Part shown: one piece after another, positions 8,451-19,794 of the stretch | How positions within the stretch are numbered: position 1 is the first letter of the stretch | Layout: each line of letters begins with the position of its first letter | Assembly (NCBI GenBank): GCA_947462335.1 | Contig: OX381720.1 | Span: forward strand, 62,951,946 to 63,015,945 | DNA: 64,000 nt | Direction of reading: 5' to 3' | From: Harmothoe impar | Lineage: Eukaryota; Annelida; Polychaeta; Phyllodocida; Polynoidae | Program-made: the position numbers and the translations under genes | The notes under the pieces: model-generated | What the model was told of the DNA's origin: nothing | Seen by the model: only the letters and a program-made list of their open reading frames with translations | The model's database searches: none

Positions 8451-9366
8451 GGGTGGTAATGTACCACCACAGGGACCCAGTGTAGGTCCTGGTTGGCTGG
8501 GTGGTAATGTACCACCACAGGGACCCAGTGTACCAGCAGGTCAGCAGTTACCAGTGGTTATGTACCAGCACAGGGACCCAGTGTAGGTCGTGGTTGGCTG
8601 GGTGGTAATGTTCCAGCACAGGGACCCAGTGTAGGTCGTGGTTGGCTGGGTGGTACTGTACCAGCACAGGGACCCAGTGTAGGTCCTGGTTGGCTAGGTG
8701 GTAATGTACCAGCACAGGGACCCAGTGTAGGTGGTGGTTGGCCGGGTGGTACTGTACCAGCACAGGGACCCAGTGTAGGTGGTGGTTGGCCGGGTGGTAA
8801 TGTACCACCACAGGGACCCAGTGTAGGTGGTGGTTGGCTGGGTGGTAATGTACCAGCACAGGAACCCAGTGTAGGTGGTGGTTGGCTGGGTGGTAATGTA
8901 CCACCACAGGGACCCAGTGTAGGTGGTGGTTGGCTGGGTGGTAATGTACCAGCACAGGGACCCAGTGTAGGTGGTGGTTGGCTGGGTGGTAATGTACCAC
9001 CACAGGGACCCCGTGTAGGTCGTGGTTGGCTGGGTGGTAATGTACCACCACAGGGACCCCGTGTAGGTCGTGGTTGGCTGGGTGGTATTGTACCAGCACA
9101 GGGACCCAGTGTAGGTGGTGGTTGGCTGGGTGGTAATGTACCAGCACAGGGACCCAGTGTAGGTCGTGGTTGGCTGGGTGGTATTGTACCAGCACAGGGA
9201 CCCAGTGTATGTGGTGGTTGGCTGGGTGGTAATGTACCAGCACAGGGACCCAGTGTAGGTCGTGGTTGACTGGGTGGTAATGTACCAGCACAGGGACCCA
9301 GTGTATGTGGTGGTTGGCTGGGTGGTAATGTAGCACCACAGGGACCCAGTGTAGGGTGGCTGGGTG
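8451..9366 (+). repeat. 48-bp minisatellite, about 19 copies
   Basis: The unit is 48 bp, built on GGGTGGTAATGTACCAGCAC followed by AGGGACCCAGTGTAGGT and GGTGGTTGGCT. Copies differ mainly at ACC/AGC and GGT/CGT positions. As 48 is a multiple of three, several frames stay open by chance, including a 286-codon frame on the - strand with a 16-residue period. I do not call that a gene because the frame is simply a property of the repeat. Confidence 0.93.
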
Positions 9367-11516
9367 GCAGCAGGGACCGGTTTCATGGCCCACAGATCCC
9401 ACCCCCACTAGATGTGCACAGTGCTGCCACTGGAGTCAGGTCATCATTTGTTTTTCGGATTATGAGTTTTATCAAGAGGTCTTTAAAAATTACACACGAA
9501 AGACTCATCTCGTCTCTTGTCACGTGTTTTCGGCCAAAAAGCCACAAATTTGTTTGAAATGTTGTCATGTAAGTTTCTATTATTAGGTCTTTTCATATAA
9601 TATGTTTAAATGCACCCAGCATAATAAATAAAGGTATGTTCATGTATGTAGACAGTTTAAAGTTTTAAATTAGGGAAAAGTCAGTTTCATTTTGCGAAAT
9701 TTCACTTCGATTAATATGCCTTTTGTTCATCTATCTTACAGACCTGAAGCCTGTCTACCCCCTTGTCTATCCCCCCCCCCCCCCCCCCCACACACACACA
9801 GGTTTACCTGGAGGAGTCACGCTAGTGGTGTTTGGGTGTTTGGGTGAGGAGGAGCTAACTAGGTCACGGTCAGCCAACCATGACGCCCTGACACACTTAC
9901 CCCCCCCCCCCACCACTACCTCCCTCCTCATGCCTCTAGCCCCCCCCCCCCCCGCTCACAACCCCTCAGGGAGTCACTGTAGCGGATCATCCTTAGGAGG
10001 CAGACATATTGGCCCTCTAAAATTGTCATTGGGCTGAAGGCCATGAACTTAACACCACACTTTCAGGGACTGATACAAAGGTATCCCTTTGGAACTCTTT
10101 CTATATAGTTCTAATGCCTTTTTGATCCGCATCAATGTTACTGTCTCTTTCAGGCTGGCCCCACCTTACCTGTCCTCACCTACCGGCGTCTTATTGAGAT
10201 TGTTCAGAGTAACGACCACCCCTCACTGTCCAGCATAATGATCTACAATACTGTGATACACATTCATTCCTGAGTCTAGCTACGCCAAACTTAATGAAAG
10301 AGGGTCGAGCATAATAAGGCTCTGGAAGGAGAGAATAAGAGAGTCCAGCATTATAGCTATCAGAGTTCAGCACAGTGGACTGTCTTTCCAACCCCTGTAT
10401 TTTTGTGATTCAAATGTGTAAAGGGAACACCAGTTTGTACAGACTAGTGTACAGTACCATAGTGGGACCATGGCATGCATGACCCGGCACACCCCTATAG
10501 GCACTGAACTCACCTCCCCCACCTCCCCTCCTCCCCCTACCTGCACCCACAGGAGCGGTCCGACCCAGGAGGGGCAGGCAGCAGGCAGCAGGTAGGTAGG
10601 TACTGGAGGTAGTCAGCAGACACACAGTCACACCTCCCTCACACCCAGGGACAGGAGGACCTACCTCACCTCACCTGGACCAGGTATCACACACCTGGGG
10701 GGCTGAATTACCACCTGGAGGATCACTAGTCACCCTACAGGTGTATGGATTAACCACTCAGAGGCAGCAGAGGCCGGTTTACTTAAGGTGAGTGGGGTAA
10801 CTACACTGGGTACCTGTGCTGGTCCTGCTGCAGTCTACAGGCTGTGTGTGGGTAGCACAGGTGAGCAGTACATGTACACACCTTAACCCGGGTGTGGGAG
10901 GGGTGTGTGCTCCTGGGGACAGGTCATGGGGAGGGGGAGGAGGTAGAAGGGGAGAAGGACATTACAGAAAGGGGAGAAACATGGCTAGAGGGACAGAGGC
11001 AGACAGACAGGAGGGGAAAGATGAAGAGGGGTACAGGGAGATGCAAGGACCGAGGGATTGGTAGTGGAGGAGAGGGAAAAGGAGGGAAAGCGGGAGAGGG
11101 AGGGAAAGAGTGTGCTAGAGACAGAGAGACAGAGAGAGCGAGAGAGAGAAAAGGAGGGTGGGATTGGCAGAGAGAGAGAGAAAGACAGACAGAGAAAGAG
11201 AGAGAACAACCAGAACAAGGGAGAGACAGGAGAGTGAGAGGGATGGATTTCTGTCTTGGATACCTTTGTACTCAGTAGTTTCTTCTGCCCCAATTCACTA
11301 CGTTAAAAAACACCTCTTCCAATGGTTTACGGTGTGGTGTTGACTGTGGTGGTTCCCTAGTGTCAGGGTGTGAGGTCAGTTCTGTAGTAGTTCACACCTC
11401 TATAGTAGTCTGTACACAGTAGCAGGACCCCCCCCCCCCCCCCCCCACCTCCCACTCCCCCTGGGGACAGCTCCCAGACGGCTGTATATGAGGCACGCAG
11501 CAATGAGAACGGCCAA
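9367..11516. other. Non-coding stretch with homopolymer and purine tracts
   Basis: Holds poly-C runs at about 9770-9790, 9900-9910, 9940-9952 and 11428-11446, a (CA)n at 9790-9800 and a GA-rich tract at about 10920-11240. Frames here are low-complexity. I see no exon or RNA gene. Confidence 0.55.
10920..11240 (+). repeat. GA-rich low-complexity tract
   Basis: A purine-rich stretch with AGAGAGAGA and GACAGACAGA runs. It keeps several frames open on both strands without any domain-like sequence. Confidence 0.8.
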
Positions 11517-11964
11517 TTAACCCGTTAAGGCCTGCATAGTGTTAAAACGTGCGATGTCGTCATGATGCTTGGATGCCGCCCTGTGAGTTTACTCGTGAGG
11601 GATGTAGTCATGCATCATGACGACTCTTGAGGAGGGAACTACCCTGTCCACTACCCTATAGCCCTCGGCATGGGGTATTTACGACAATTAAAAAAATCAT
11701 AAATACTATTTATTTAAAGAAACGATACATGATGAATCTGGCCACATAACTTATTTTTGCTATTAAGACGATACATGAAATACCACACAAAGATGGACTG
11801 AGGCACGTGTATGTCATACATTGTCAAACTCATATTTTCTAGCCAAATAAAGTCAATTATTGTTCAAAAAAGTATGTGGTGAGATACACACCAGGGCTGC
11901 ATGCTTTATACACCAAGAGATCTACACTCACATTAGATCAGTATGCCGTCCTTACAGGGTTAAG
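11517..11964 (+). repeat. Copy of the 'GCATGAATGCAG' palindromic repeat family (copy 1)
   Basis: It starts TTAACCCGTTAAGGC and ends CCTTACAGGGTTAA. A central inverted pair, CGTCATGATGCTTGGATGC and GTAGTCATGCATCATGACG, lies at about 11560-11622. The family recurs at about 13017, 16605, 28370, 29900, 31540, 35770 and 37500. Confidence 0.6.
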
Positions 11965-13016
11965 TGCTGCAATGGGAGAGGCCAATTAAGGATACCACTT
12001 CTAGTACAACCCCCTCCCCCAGCCCCCCCCCCCCCGACCCCCTTGTGAGGAATGTCTATTGGTTTAACTGTTGTCGTCTTGTATCTTGGCATCCATGGCA
12101 GAGTGGTGTGCTGTGATATATGGCACTCTGTAGTCACAGCTGAGGTTTTAGTGTCCACAGTATGGTTCTTGATGACAGACAAAAGCCTATACAATAGAGT
12201 AAATGTGTCCTGGGGTTTAGGAGCGATGTGACTGCTGTTTAATAGAAGTAGAACTACTTTACTTTAGCGATGACTCTGGTTTCTCCTTATGGGCTCGCAA
12301 TCTATCGTGAGACGAGAGCAGAGCCAAGTTCTCACGAGATTGCTGGTGTCAGTGTAAACATTGCAGCTGCGGGAACAAGTCCGCACCAGTTAAAGAGCTA
12401 TAAGATGCCTTACCAGTATTCCCATACATTGCTTTTTACATAAAGTTACCTCGACTTTGATGTGCCTATACATGGGTAAAAATCGACATGGGCCACACGG
12501 CCCTTTAAAAATCGACACGGGGGACACAGCCCTTTTAAAAATCGACAAACACTGATATTTACAAGGCTCTAATATATTCTATATATGCATAAAAATCGAC
12601 ATATCAAAACGACCCTTTTGCTAAAATTCGACATGGCTGTACAGCTAAAACTGTGGGGACCCATGTAGAGGCACTTTAATAATAGGCAGATGTAGAAATA
12701 AAACCTCTATGACATAAAGATGCCTATATAAGGCACATATATGTACAGGGTTCTGTGACTGTCCAGAGTGTTTATGCTCAGTATTAGGGATATTAAATGT
12801 GACCAGACATAGGAGTTAATACAACCTACACAATAACCACACTGTACCTTGCCAGCTGAAGTTAGGGAAGGGATTATTGTACCTTGGAAAGGATCGACGA
12901 CGCCATCTTAGACACAGGTGCAAGAGGAATAGGGAAATGGCAATACATCTTATAATGTGGCATTCTCACCAAAAGTCGCCCAACGGGAGGCTTTGATGGC
13001 CACATAGTGCTAGGCA
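11965..13016. other. Non-coding stretch
   Basis: Contains degenerate direct repeats around AAAAATCGACA(T/C)GG (about 12477-12645), similar in style to those at 19460-19620. No coding signal. Confidence 0.5.
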
Positions 13017-13110
13017 ATCAAACGCATCATGTGTGAGGTCGTCATGATGCATGAATGCAGCAGTCAAAGTCTCACCAGCCGTGTATCATGCATCATGAAC
13101 GCAAAGTGTA
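13017..13110 (+). repeat. 'GCATGAATGCAG' repeat family (copy 2)
   Basis: The inverted pair GTCATGATGCATGAATGCAG ... TATCATGCATCATGAACGC flanks a short loop, as in the other copies. Confidence 0.6.
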
Positions 13111-13116
13111 TTTAGC

Positions 13117-13491
13117 ATTATACTGTCAGCTCCCTCTTAACGACCACCTCTCCAGTGTAGCCAACCCCTCTACATTAGAGTCTAATGTAGACACTTTTCA
13201 AATTCCCTGACATACTACAATGTATAGGGCTCCTAGGGGTTAGGCCATGTGCGCGGCCATGTCTAACCCCCGGTGCCTCCTCTGGTTGTCTCTAGATGTG
13301 GCCTACGTCGGGATAGTGTTTGCTTCAGTCTGTGTTACCCTGAAGACATGGGACTAGCATTGGTCCTCAGTACCAAGTGGTGCTGCGATCAACGGCCAGG
13401 TGCCGTATAGAGAATGACTCTCCCTAATGCAGCCACCCCACCAATTCGGCCACCTTTTCACAGTAGAGGGAGCTGACAGTAGCATTATGCC
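13117..13491. repeat. Inverted repeat around GTCAGCTCCCTC
   Basis: GCATTATACTGTCAGCTCCCTC at 13117-13138 is mirrored by GAGGGAGCTGACAGTAGCAT at about 13467-13486. It is probably the ends of a small foldback element next to repeat copy 2. Confidence 0.5.
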
Positions 13492-13559
13492 CTGGAGTCG
13501 TTCGGCCAGATGCATTGTGTGCAAGGCCGCTTAAATCATTAGAAATAAATATATATTAT

Positions 13560-13695
13560 TTTGTAGCTATGATAGATCAGGGTGGGGTTAGGGTAGGTAA
13601 AAGGGTTCGCCAACCAGAACCAGAATTCTTTTTGTAGTTATAATAGATTAGGGTGACGTTAGGGTAGGAAAAAGGGTTCGCTAACCCAAACCGGA
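13560..13695 (+). repeat. Tandem duplication of a ~65-bp unit
   Basis: Two imperfect copies containing TTAGGGTAGG and AAAGGGTTCGC lie side by side. No gene. Confidence 0.7.
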
Positions 13696-13825
13696 AATGC
13701 GACATTGACCTTTGAAAGTACGTGACGCATCTGGCTTCTAACGTCCACACATTATGCTGCAAAAAGCTTGCTGCCCGTCCAGCAACGGTCGGAGCTCAGC
13801 GAGGACCTGTACTGTGGGCCTTTAA

Positions 13826-14094
13826 GGCTGTGTCTCACGAACTTGGGCCAATGTTTTTGTCTATGACCGGGTGCCGTCTATGACCGGGTGCCGTCTATGA
13901 CCGGGTGCCATCTATGACCGGGTGCCATCTATGACCGGCTATCTAGAAAAGTTGTTTGGAGGGATAAACATTAAAAAAAAATAATTACATTTTGTATTTA
14001 TAAAAATTGTAAAAAAAAAAAATAGACAGCACCCGGTCATAGATGGCACCCGGTCATAGACAAAAACATTGGCCCAAGTTTGTGAGACACAGCC
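13826..14094. mobile_element. TTAA-flanked MITE with subterminal 16-bp repeats
   Basis: The terminal inverted repeats start GGCTGTGTCTCACGAACTTG and end with the complement, extending through GGGCCAATGTTTTTGTCTATGACCGG (about 50 bp). Both ends are flanked by TTAA (13822-13825 and 14095-14098), the target duplication of piggyBac-type transposons. Just inside the left end TCTATGACCGGGTGCC is repeated five times, and the right end has two inverted copies. It is 269 bp, with no coding capacity, so it needs a transposase from elsewhere. Confidence 0.88.
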
Positions 14095-14098
14095 TTAA

Positions 14099-15580
14099 GG
14101 GGTGTGTGGGGGTTTAAGATGTATACAGAAAGGGACCCTCAATAAGGCACACTAAGGCTCCCTGTACTGACCCTGCAGACACGGTTTTCTACTTTCACAA
14201 CACAATACAAGAACTCTGCAAATATTGGTGTCTCAGTTTTTGCCTGAAGCTATTCTGGAGAAAATCTAAATGTAGGGCAGGGGCTAAGCTCTGCGACCTT
14301 GTATGTGTTAGGGGCTAGACTGAGGCTATCTTTAACCCTTCAGTGGGTGCCATACTTTATTCGTTATGCTTTATTAGAATATATACATTTCCTAAGCAGT
14401 CACTATGCCCAAAGAAAGGGAAATGTGTGTTTCAAGTTACCAGGCCATACCAAGCAGTTACTTACAGGCTGAGGTTACACAGAGGCCCCTGCAGCTCTCT
14501 GACCAATAAAGAATAACGAATGCCTGTCAGCATATACATATATATCACTAATGAGGGACATATAATTATGTTTATAGTCAGTCTGTCCCCATAAAAAAAA
14601 CTGGCATTTATTACTCGCCTATTTCACTAGGATTTCACATGACCCAATTACAAAACAATAATAGTATTTGTTTTAAAGCCTGGCCTCGGGTATATAAGTG
14701 CCCGAATGTGAGTCCTGGCTCCAGCGCTACTCTTGCTGGAGGGAAGCAGTAAATGTGCTGCTTTACCCCCCCCCCCCCCGGGGGGGGGGGCACTTGAATT
14801 TTTTTTGACACAGGTGTGCGGCTGGCCCTTCAACACCCCTTACCCTTGTCATGGCGATTTTTACCTCAGAATGCTACCCTTGTCATGGCCAAAAGCTCCT
14901 AGGTTTGGGGGGGAAAGTATTAAAATAGACCATGTTTAGTAAAATCTCGCCGAGAAATTTACTCTTGTGAAATTTTTTGTTAAAATCTCAGACATTTTCT
15001 TTAAAAGTAGACCCTTGTTATGGGGATTTTTATCAAACTGCACACACGGAAAAGTGAGGGTAGTTTTAGCGACAATGACTCTCACTTTTCTGAGGGTGTG
15101 GACCATTGTCATGGCAAATTTTCTCCAAAAGTCGACCCTTGTCATGGGGAATTTTGTAGAAAAAGTACCCTTGCCAGCCGCACACATGTGTATACAAAAT
15201 ATACTAAGTGACCCCGCACAGGCACAATACGTCTTGTTTTTTAGGTTACTCGACCATTAGTGGCAAGACATGGCAGATACTAAACGTTTTCATCCATTTT
15301 TAGGCCTTGCACAGACTGTTCTCTCAGTTGATGTAGTATCTCATCAGTCAACGCATTTCCTCTCTCTTTCAAGGTCTAATATGAAATAAATCTTAAAAAC
15401 TGAAGATGAACTGACTTAATGACCCTCTATTTCCGGACCTGGTAATTTAAAAATATCTCTTGTTCTTACCTTATACATAGGATACTTTGTATAAAGTCAT
15501 ACCAGGAAAATATCTACATGAACCTACATTCAGCCTCTAAGGAAGGTGTATGCTATTGTGGTCATATGGAGAAACCCTGA
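14099..15580. other. Non-coding stretch with degenerate minisatellite
   Basis: From about 14825 to 15175 the words ACCCTTGTCATGG and GGGGATTTTTATC recur in imperfect tandem, leaving short open frames on both strands. A poly-C run joined to poly-G lies at about 14766-14789. No gene or exon. Confidence 0.6.
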
Positions 15581-15582
15581 AT

Positions 15583-15765
15583 GTAGCTCCTTAACGTTAC
15601 ACATAGCAGCAATGTTAGAGTCGTAGGCTGTGTACGTCTCAATGTCATGACGTAGGTCGTCATCAATAGGGACCTTTAGCAAGCCTGACATTAAACGTAG
15701 ATGTACCCTATGACTTTATAGCACGTGTACTGCTACGTCATGTCTGCTGCAGGTCCCCATATGCG
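15583..15765. repeat. 'GGGACCTTTAGCAA' foldback repeat (copy 1)
   Basis: AGGGACCTTTAGCAAGCCTGACATTAAACGTAGATG is flanked by related inverted words (GTAGCTCCTTAACG, GCTACGTCATG). The same words occur in opposite orientations at about 16915-17070, 22150-22395 and 24005-24150. Confidence 0.6.
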
Positions 15766-15778
15766 GAGGGCCTTACCC

Positions 15779-15884
15779 AGTGGGCACAAAATTCAGTTCA
15801 GTGTTGAATCAACATTGAATCAACATTGAATCAACATTGTCAACCAGTTTTCAATGTTGATTCAATGTTATGTGCCCATCGGGT
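15779..15884. mobile_element. ~105-bp MITE ending in CCAGTGGGCACA
   Basis: Ends CCAGTGGGCACA ... TGTGCCCATCGGG. The interior is TTGAATCAACATTG in tandem followed by its complement. A related mini-copy (CCCAGTGGGCATAA ... TGTGCCCACTT) lies at 29564-29612. Confidence 0.7.
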
Positions 15885-16584
15885 ACGAAAGCTCTTCACC
15901 TGATTATATTGTGAGCATAAGATGTACTAGAGAAATCCGTCACATATAAACCTTTGGGAAAATGTAATGTAACTCGGTTTATATATCAGCAACATCTTTA
16001 TAACAAGGTAGAATATATCACAGAATAAAGTCACGATCCCAGCTACAATCAAGCTGGAGGTAGGATGGTTCACATGGTACCAAGGGAGCAACACATTAAT
16101 TGTACAATAAATAATGTCTACAATAAAAACACCCGCACTCCTTTTTTTAACAACAGGTAATTGTGCGACTGTGAATGTCACCATGTTATGCCAAGCTAAT
16201 TGTATTAGTATGGTGTTATGCCAAGCTACCTCAGTGCCATGTTATATCTGGGCCATGGAATCTGCAACAAAAAGTGAACAAAAGAGAAACAAAGTAAAAG
16301 TTGATGTTCCATGCTCTACATGCTACAATGAATGTTTCATTACATCACCCCCTGTACGCGTAGTTTACTGCTGAGGGCAAACACAGGATACACATCAGCT
16401 AACCATGCTATAAACAGGCACAGTAATCTAGCAGAACACTAGGGATGTGTGAGTGATGGTCTTCGATGTGATTATCTAAAGCAGATTCAGCTTACCAAGA
16501 TCCCGGAGAAACCCACTTGGGGTGGGGGTGGGGGGGGGGGGGTGTTGGTCAATCCAACAGCCGTATCTAAGCCTCATACCAACC

Positions 16585-16725
16585 TCATATGTTGTACACC
16601 ATGTAGGGTCAGCATGATGCATGAATACAGCCCTGGGGAGTAGACCCGCCAGGGTTGCATTCATGCATCATTACTTCAAATGGTATAGGACATTAAAGCA
16701 CCATGCGGCCCTTACAGGGTTAGGA
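16585..16725 (+). repeat. 'GCATGAATGCAG' repeat family (copy 3)
   Basis: Contains AGCATGATGCATGAATACAG ... GCATTCATGCATCATTACTT around CCTGGGGAGTAGACCCGCCAGG, then a 3' part ending GCGGCCCTTACAGGGTTAGG. Confidence 0.65.
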
Positions 16726-16914
16726 TGCCATATAGATGACAATCCAGTCTATATGTAAGTGTCTACATGTAAACATGTATAACCTTAATTAGGTGCCTGA
16801 CTCACGCTGCCTCCTTACCTGTCTGTAGCTGGATAAAGGCTCATGTATAATTACAGGTAGATATCCATGATGTTAAATCCTCTATAACTGGACATGTCCC
16901 TTAACGTGGAGCAC

Positions 16915-17075
16915 CAGCGACCTTTAGCATCACAACGTAGCTCATTGTTCCGGGAATACAGACCTTTAGCGAATCCAACGTAGATCATTAAAAGCAGACA
17001 GAACCTTGCTTAAAGTACAGGATACGTCTACATTTAATTTGGTACCTTGGGTTTCCTAAAGGTCCTTAATATATG
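16915..17075. repeat. 'GGGACCTTTAGCAA' foldback repeat (copy 2)
   Basis: GCGACCTTTAGCATCACAACG and GACCTTTAGCGAATCCAACG face TTTCCTAAAGGTCC at the other end, with GGATACGTCTACATTTAAT in between. Degenerate. Confidence 0.5.
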
Positions 17076-17372
17076 AACTTTTACCTGGTACAAGGGTATA
17101 ATCAATACTTATACCATACCTGACTGAGAGAACAAAGGAAATAGGCTAACTGTATTTTACATACATGGCTGTATGTTGACACACTCCACTGAGCACACTG
17201 TGGGTGTAAGTCAGATATGATACGCATGACTAGCTGCATCAGAGTTATAAACCTTATAATCATATCAATTAGGGGATACAGATTATCTGACAGGCTAGGA
17301 GGGCTGTAAGTTAGCTCAGTCACAGTCTACTAATTAGTGTGCCCCACACGGTTAGGAGTAGATGTAACTGGG

Positions 17373-17530
17373 CAGTGGAGTGTACTGTAGTTATACAGTG
17401 TATATAGTATCAGAAGTACATGGTTAGTAAAGTGTACTCTAGTTGTACAGTGTATACTACGGTATTAGTGTACATGGGCAGTAGTGTACTCTAGTTGTAC
17501 AGTGTATACTACGGTATTAGTGTAGACAGT
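17373..17530 (+). repeat. ~56-bp tandem repeat, three copies
   Basis: The unit contains GTACTCTAGTTGTACAGTGT and ATACTACGGTATTAGTGTA. The first copy is the most diverged. Confidence 0.85.
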
Positions 17531-17858
17531 AGAAGGTACTGTGTTTGTGGTGAAAAGACATATTGTTGGACTCATGGGTTTTACAGTGCAGGTGAATTCA
17601 AAGGGTCTTGATGTATATTGGATTTCTACCCTACAACTTATCAAAGTATGCCCATTTGTACTTCATAAAACACACTATTCAGAAATAAAGTATGGATGAA
17701 TCAAAATATCTTTGGTTTTCTAATCAATCAAACTCAACAACAAGCCATCCACACAGGGGGAATCACTATAGTACAAATTATTGGCTTCAACATAATTTGA
17801 AAATACATACCTTGAAGAACCTTATTAGAAACTCTATGATTATAAGGAGAAAAACTTT

Positions 17859-17930
17859 TAACCCCGACGTGATTTGAACACACAACCTTCTGATCTGGAG
17901 TCAGACGCGCTACCATTGCGCCACAGAGTA
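17859..17930 (-). tRNA. tRNA-Trp(CCA)-like gene
   Basis: A 72-nt - strand cloverleaf. The acceptor strands TACTCTG/CGGGGTT pair through six positions with G-U pairs, but the first pair is a T-T mismatch. The D arm is GCGC..GCGC, the anticodon arm TCTGA-CTCCAGA-TCAGA gives anticodon CCA, and the T arm is GTGTG-TTCAAAT-CACGT. The A box (TGGCGCAATGG) and B box (GTTCAAATC) fit. A run of five T residues follows five bases past the 3' end (+ strand 17850-17854), a good RNA polymerase III terminator. The body follows the known animal tRNA-Trp pattern. The mismatched first pair and non-G first base leave open that it is a recently decayed copy or a tRNA-derived SINE head. Confidence 0.68.
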
Positions 17931-17939
17931 TTGACATGT

Positions 17940-19180
17940 GTGACATGATTATGGAGGGGTTATACATAGTAGTCTATCAAATGCATATATTCTACACCAT
18001 ATATACAATATCTGAAGACCATGAATAGTGTACTACAACTATATGCATGTATTGTAGGGTATGAGCAGTTAGCTGTTGTAAGTTAAGTTTTATGCTATAA
18101 CGCTAACCGGATGCAGATATTGAGTTGATGCGTTTGACACATATTGGGCTCAGGCTCTTCACTTGCTGCATATTGCGAGAGGCTCATTACAACATATCTC
18201 AAAACTATGAAAATATGATTACCTATGGAAATACTCTTGTGTTGAAATATGAGATGGGTTATAAGATAATGTATAATATATACCACAGTGGGCAAAGCAC
18301 AACAAAGCTTTTTACACCTGTCGTATACTGCACATATCTATCTATAGTGGTATATATTAGTTATAGGCGTTAAACCAGTGAAAGGGAGCATTGTAGGCTT
18401 ATTTCGTGTATAGCTTGGTACTCGTCCTATAACTACTACATACATGTCTAATAATAGTTAGCTGGTACACTGGGTAATTAGGGTACACAGACTATCTGAG
18501 AAAATAGGCCACTTGTTAATTAGTCACAGTCACAGGATGTGCGTTGTAAGATCTATACATTAGAATAAATCCTACCGAATATCCATATGATAAACACGTG
18601 TACCTAATAGGAAAGAAGACACATAGTTTGAAGTCTCAATTTCTAAGGAACTTAGAAAGTATCAATATCTAATTCCACCATTTGAGATTTAAAAGAAAGG
18701 TGTATACGATCCTTTGCCCATTTCTTAATGTTGCAGTCAGATACAGGAATGCCTGCGTCTGTCTGACATCAATGCATGCCAAGCCTGAGCGGCATCCTCA
18801 TGTCTTTTGTGGAAGTTTAGAAATGGCCATGTGGGATGTCCACTATCTTTTTGAACTTTCTTTCCCATGTCACTAGGCCTCATGTCACATGTTAATGATT
18901 TTGACTGACCATATGTAGAGGGAGAACCCATTCTTCCAGCATGGTCAGTAGGAATTATGTACACATTATTATAAAAACAGAAATATTCAGTTCCTTGTAG
19001 CTGTTCCGTGTATGAACAAGTTGACTCTAGACACGTTACCGCCTCTCTCAGGTGCGTTTCACGTGCATAAAAGTGTCACTTATTTTTTGATACATGAAGT
19101 TTTAGAGTGTCCTACTCCATATATCAGTAAAGTCCTCTGTACCCGTATTGGCCATTTGCAACCAAATGGAAATATCTGGA
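17940..19180. other. Non-coding stretch between the two tRNA-Trp-like loci
   Basis: AT-rich with no supported exon. Short open frames lack domain features. Confidence 0.5.
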
Positions 19181-19256
19181 TCCCAATATGATTTGGACAC
19201 ACAACCTTCTGATCTGTAGTCTGTAGTTAGACATGCTTTCGTTCCGCCGAGGAGTC
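19181..19256 (-). pseudogene. Damaged tRNA-Trp-like copy
   Basis: It shares with the locus at 17859-17930 the stretch CACACAACCTTCTGATCTG and parts of the T arm. The anticodon region is disrupted by an inserted near-duplicate (TAGTC TGTAGT), the acceptor stem does not pair and the A box is lost. The sequence beyond the 5' end (TGACCTGATTAT) resembles that beside the first copy (TGACATGATTAT), so the two probably arose by a local duplication. Confidence 0.65.
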
Positions 19257-19464
19257 TTATGAGTGATTACATCTGTGACCTGATTATACTGACAATATCT
19301 GGTCTCAGCATCACACAAGTCATAATCACCAAAATCTCCCTTTGGCAACCACTATGTAGGCTACAGAATGCCAATGTAATGTAGCACATCCTCCATACGA
19401 CATTTCATCACTGTGTTTCATGGGGTACAAGGTGATTGCTAAAGCATGGGTGTGGACCACTAAA

Positions 19465-19625
19465 TTCGACATGGCGACATGGCCGTTTTTGGGCCTAGTG
19501 ACATGGTGAATATCAGAGATCTTGACATGGGACATGGACATTTCTTCAAATTGACATGGTGACATGGCTATTTCTTAAAATCGACAGGGGGACATGGTCA
19601 TTTCTTTAAATCGACATAGGAAATT
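19465..19625 (+). repeat. Degenerate GACATGG tandem repeat
   Basis: Imperfect copies of a ~28-32-bp unit around AAATCGACATGG(T/C)GACATGG with an (A/T)-rich spacer. Comparable degenerate arrays occur at 12477-12645 and 14825-15175. Confidence 0.65.
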
Positions 19626-19794
19626 CGGCCCCCATCCAGACCCCCTAAAGCTGCCCGTTGTACAACAACACTCTTAATAAAGCTCTATCCTGTAATCCAA
19701 TCAGGAAACTACCATATCTATTTTCTCAATAGAAAAAGAAGTCCCCATCATTCTGTAGGCAGAGAGTTTAGTGAGAGATTGGTATTCCTTTCTT

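Noticed and set aside
8451..9366. CRISPR-like array
   Set aside because: There are no unique spacers and the genome is eukaryotic. It is a plain minisatellite.
8548..9408. 286-codon open frame on the - strand with a 16-residue repeat
   Set aside because: It lies wholly in the 48-bp minisatellite. The unit is a multiple of three, so open frames appear on both strands without selection.
10892..11293. Overlapping frames rich in Glu/Arg or Ser/Leu
   Set aside because: GA-rich low-complexity DNA keeps frames open on both strands.
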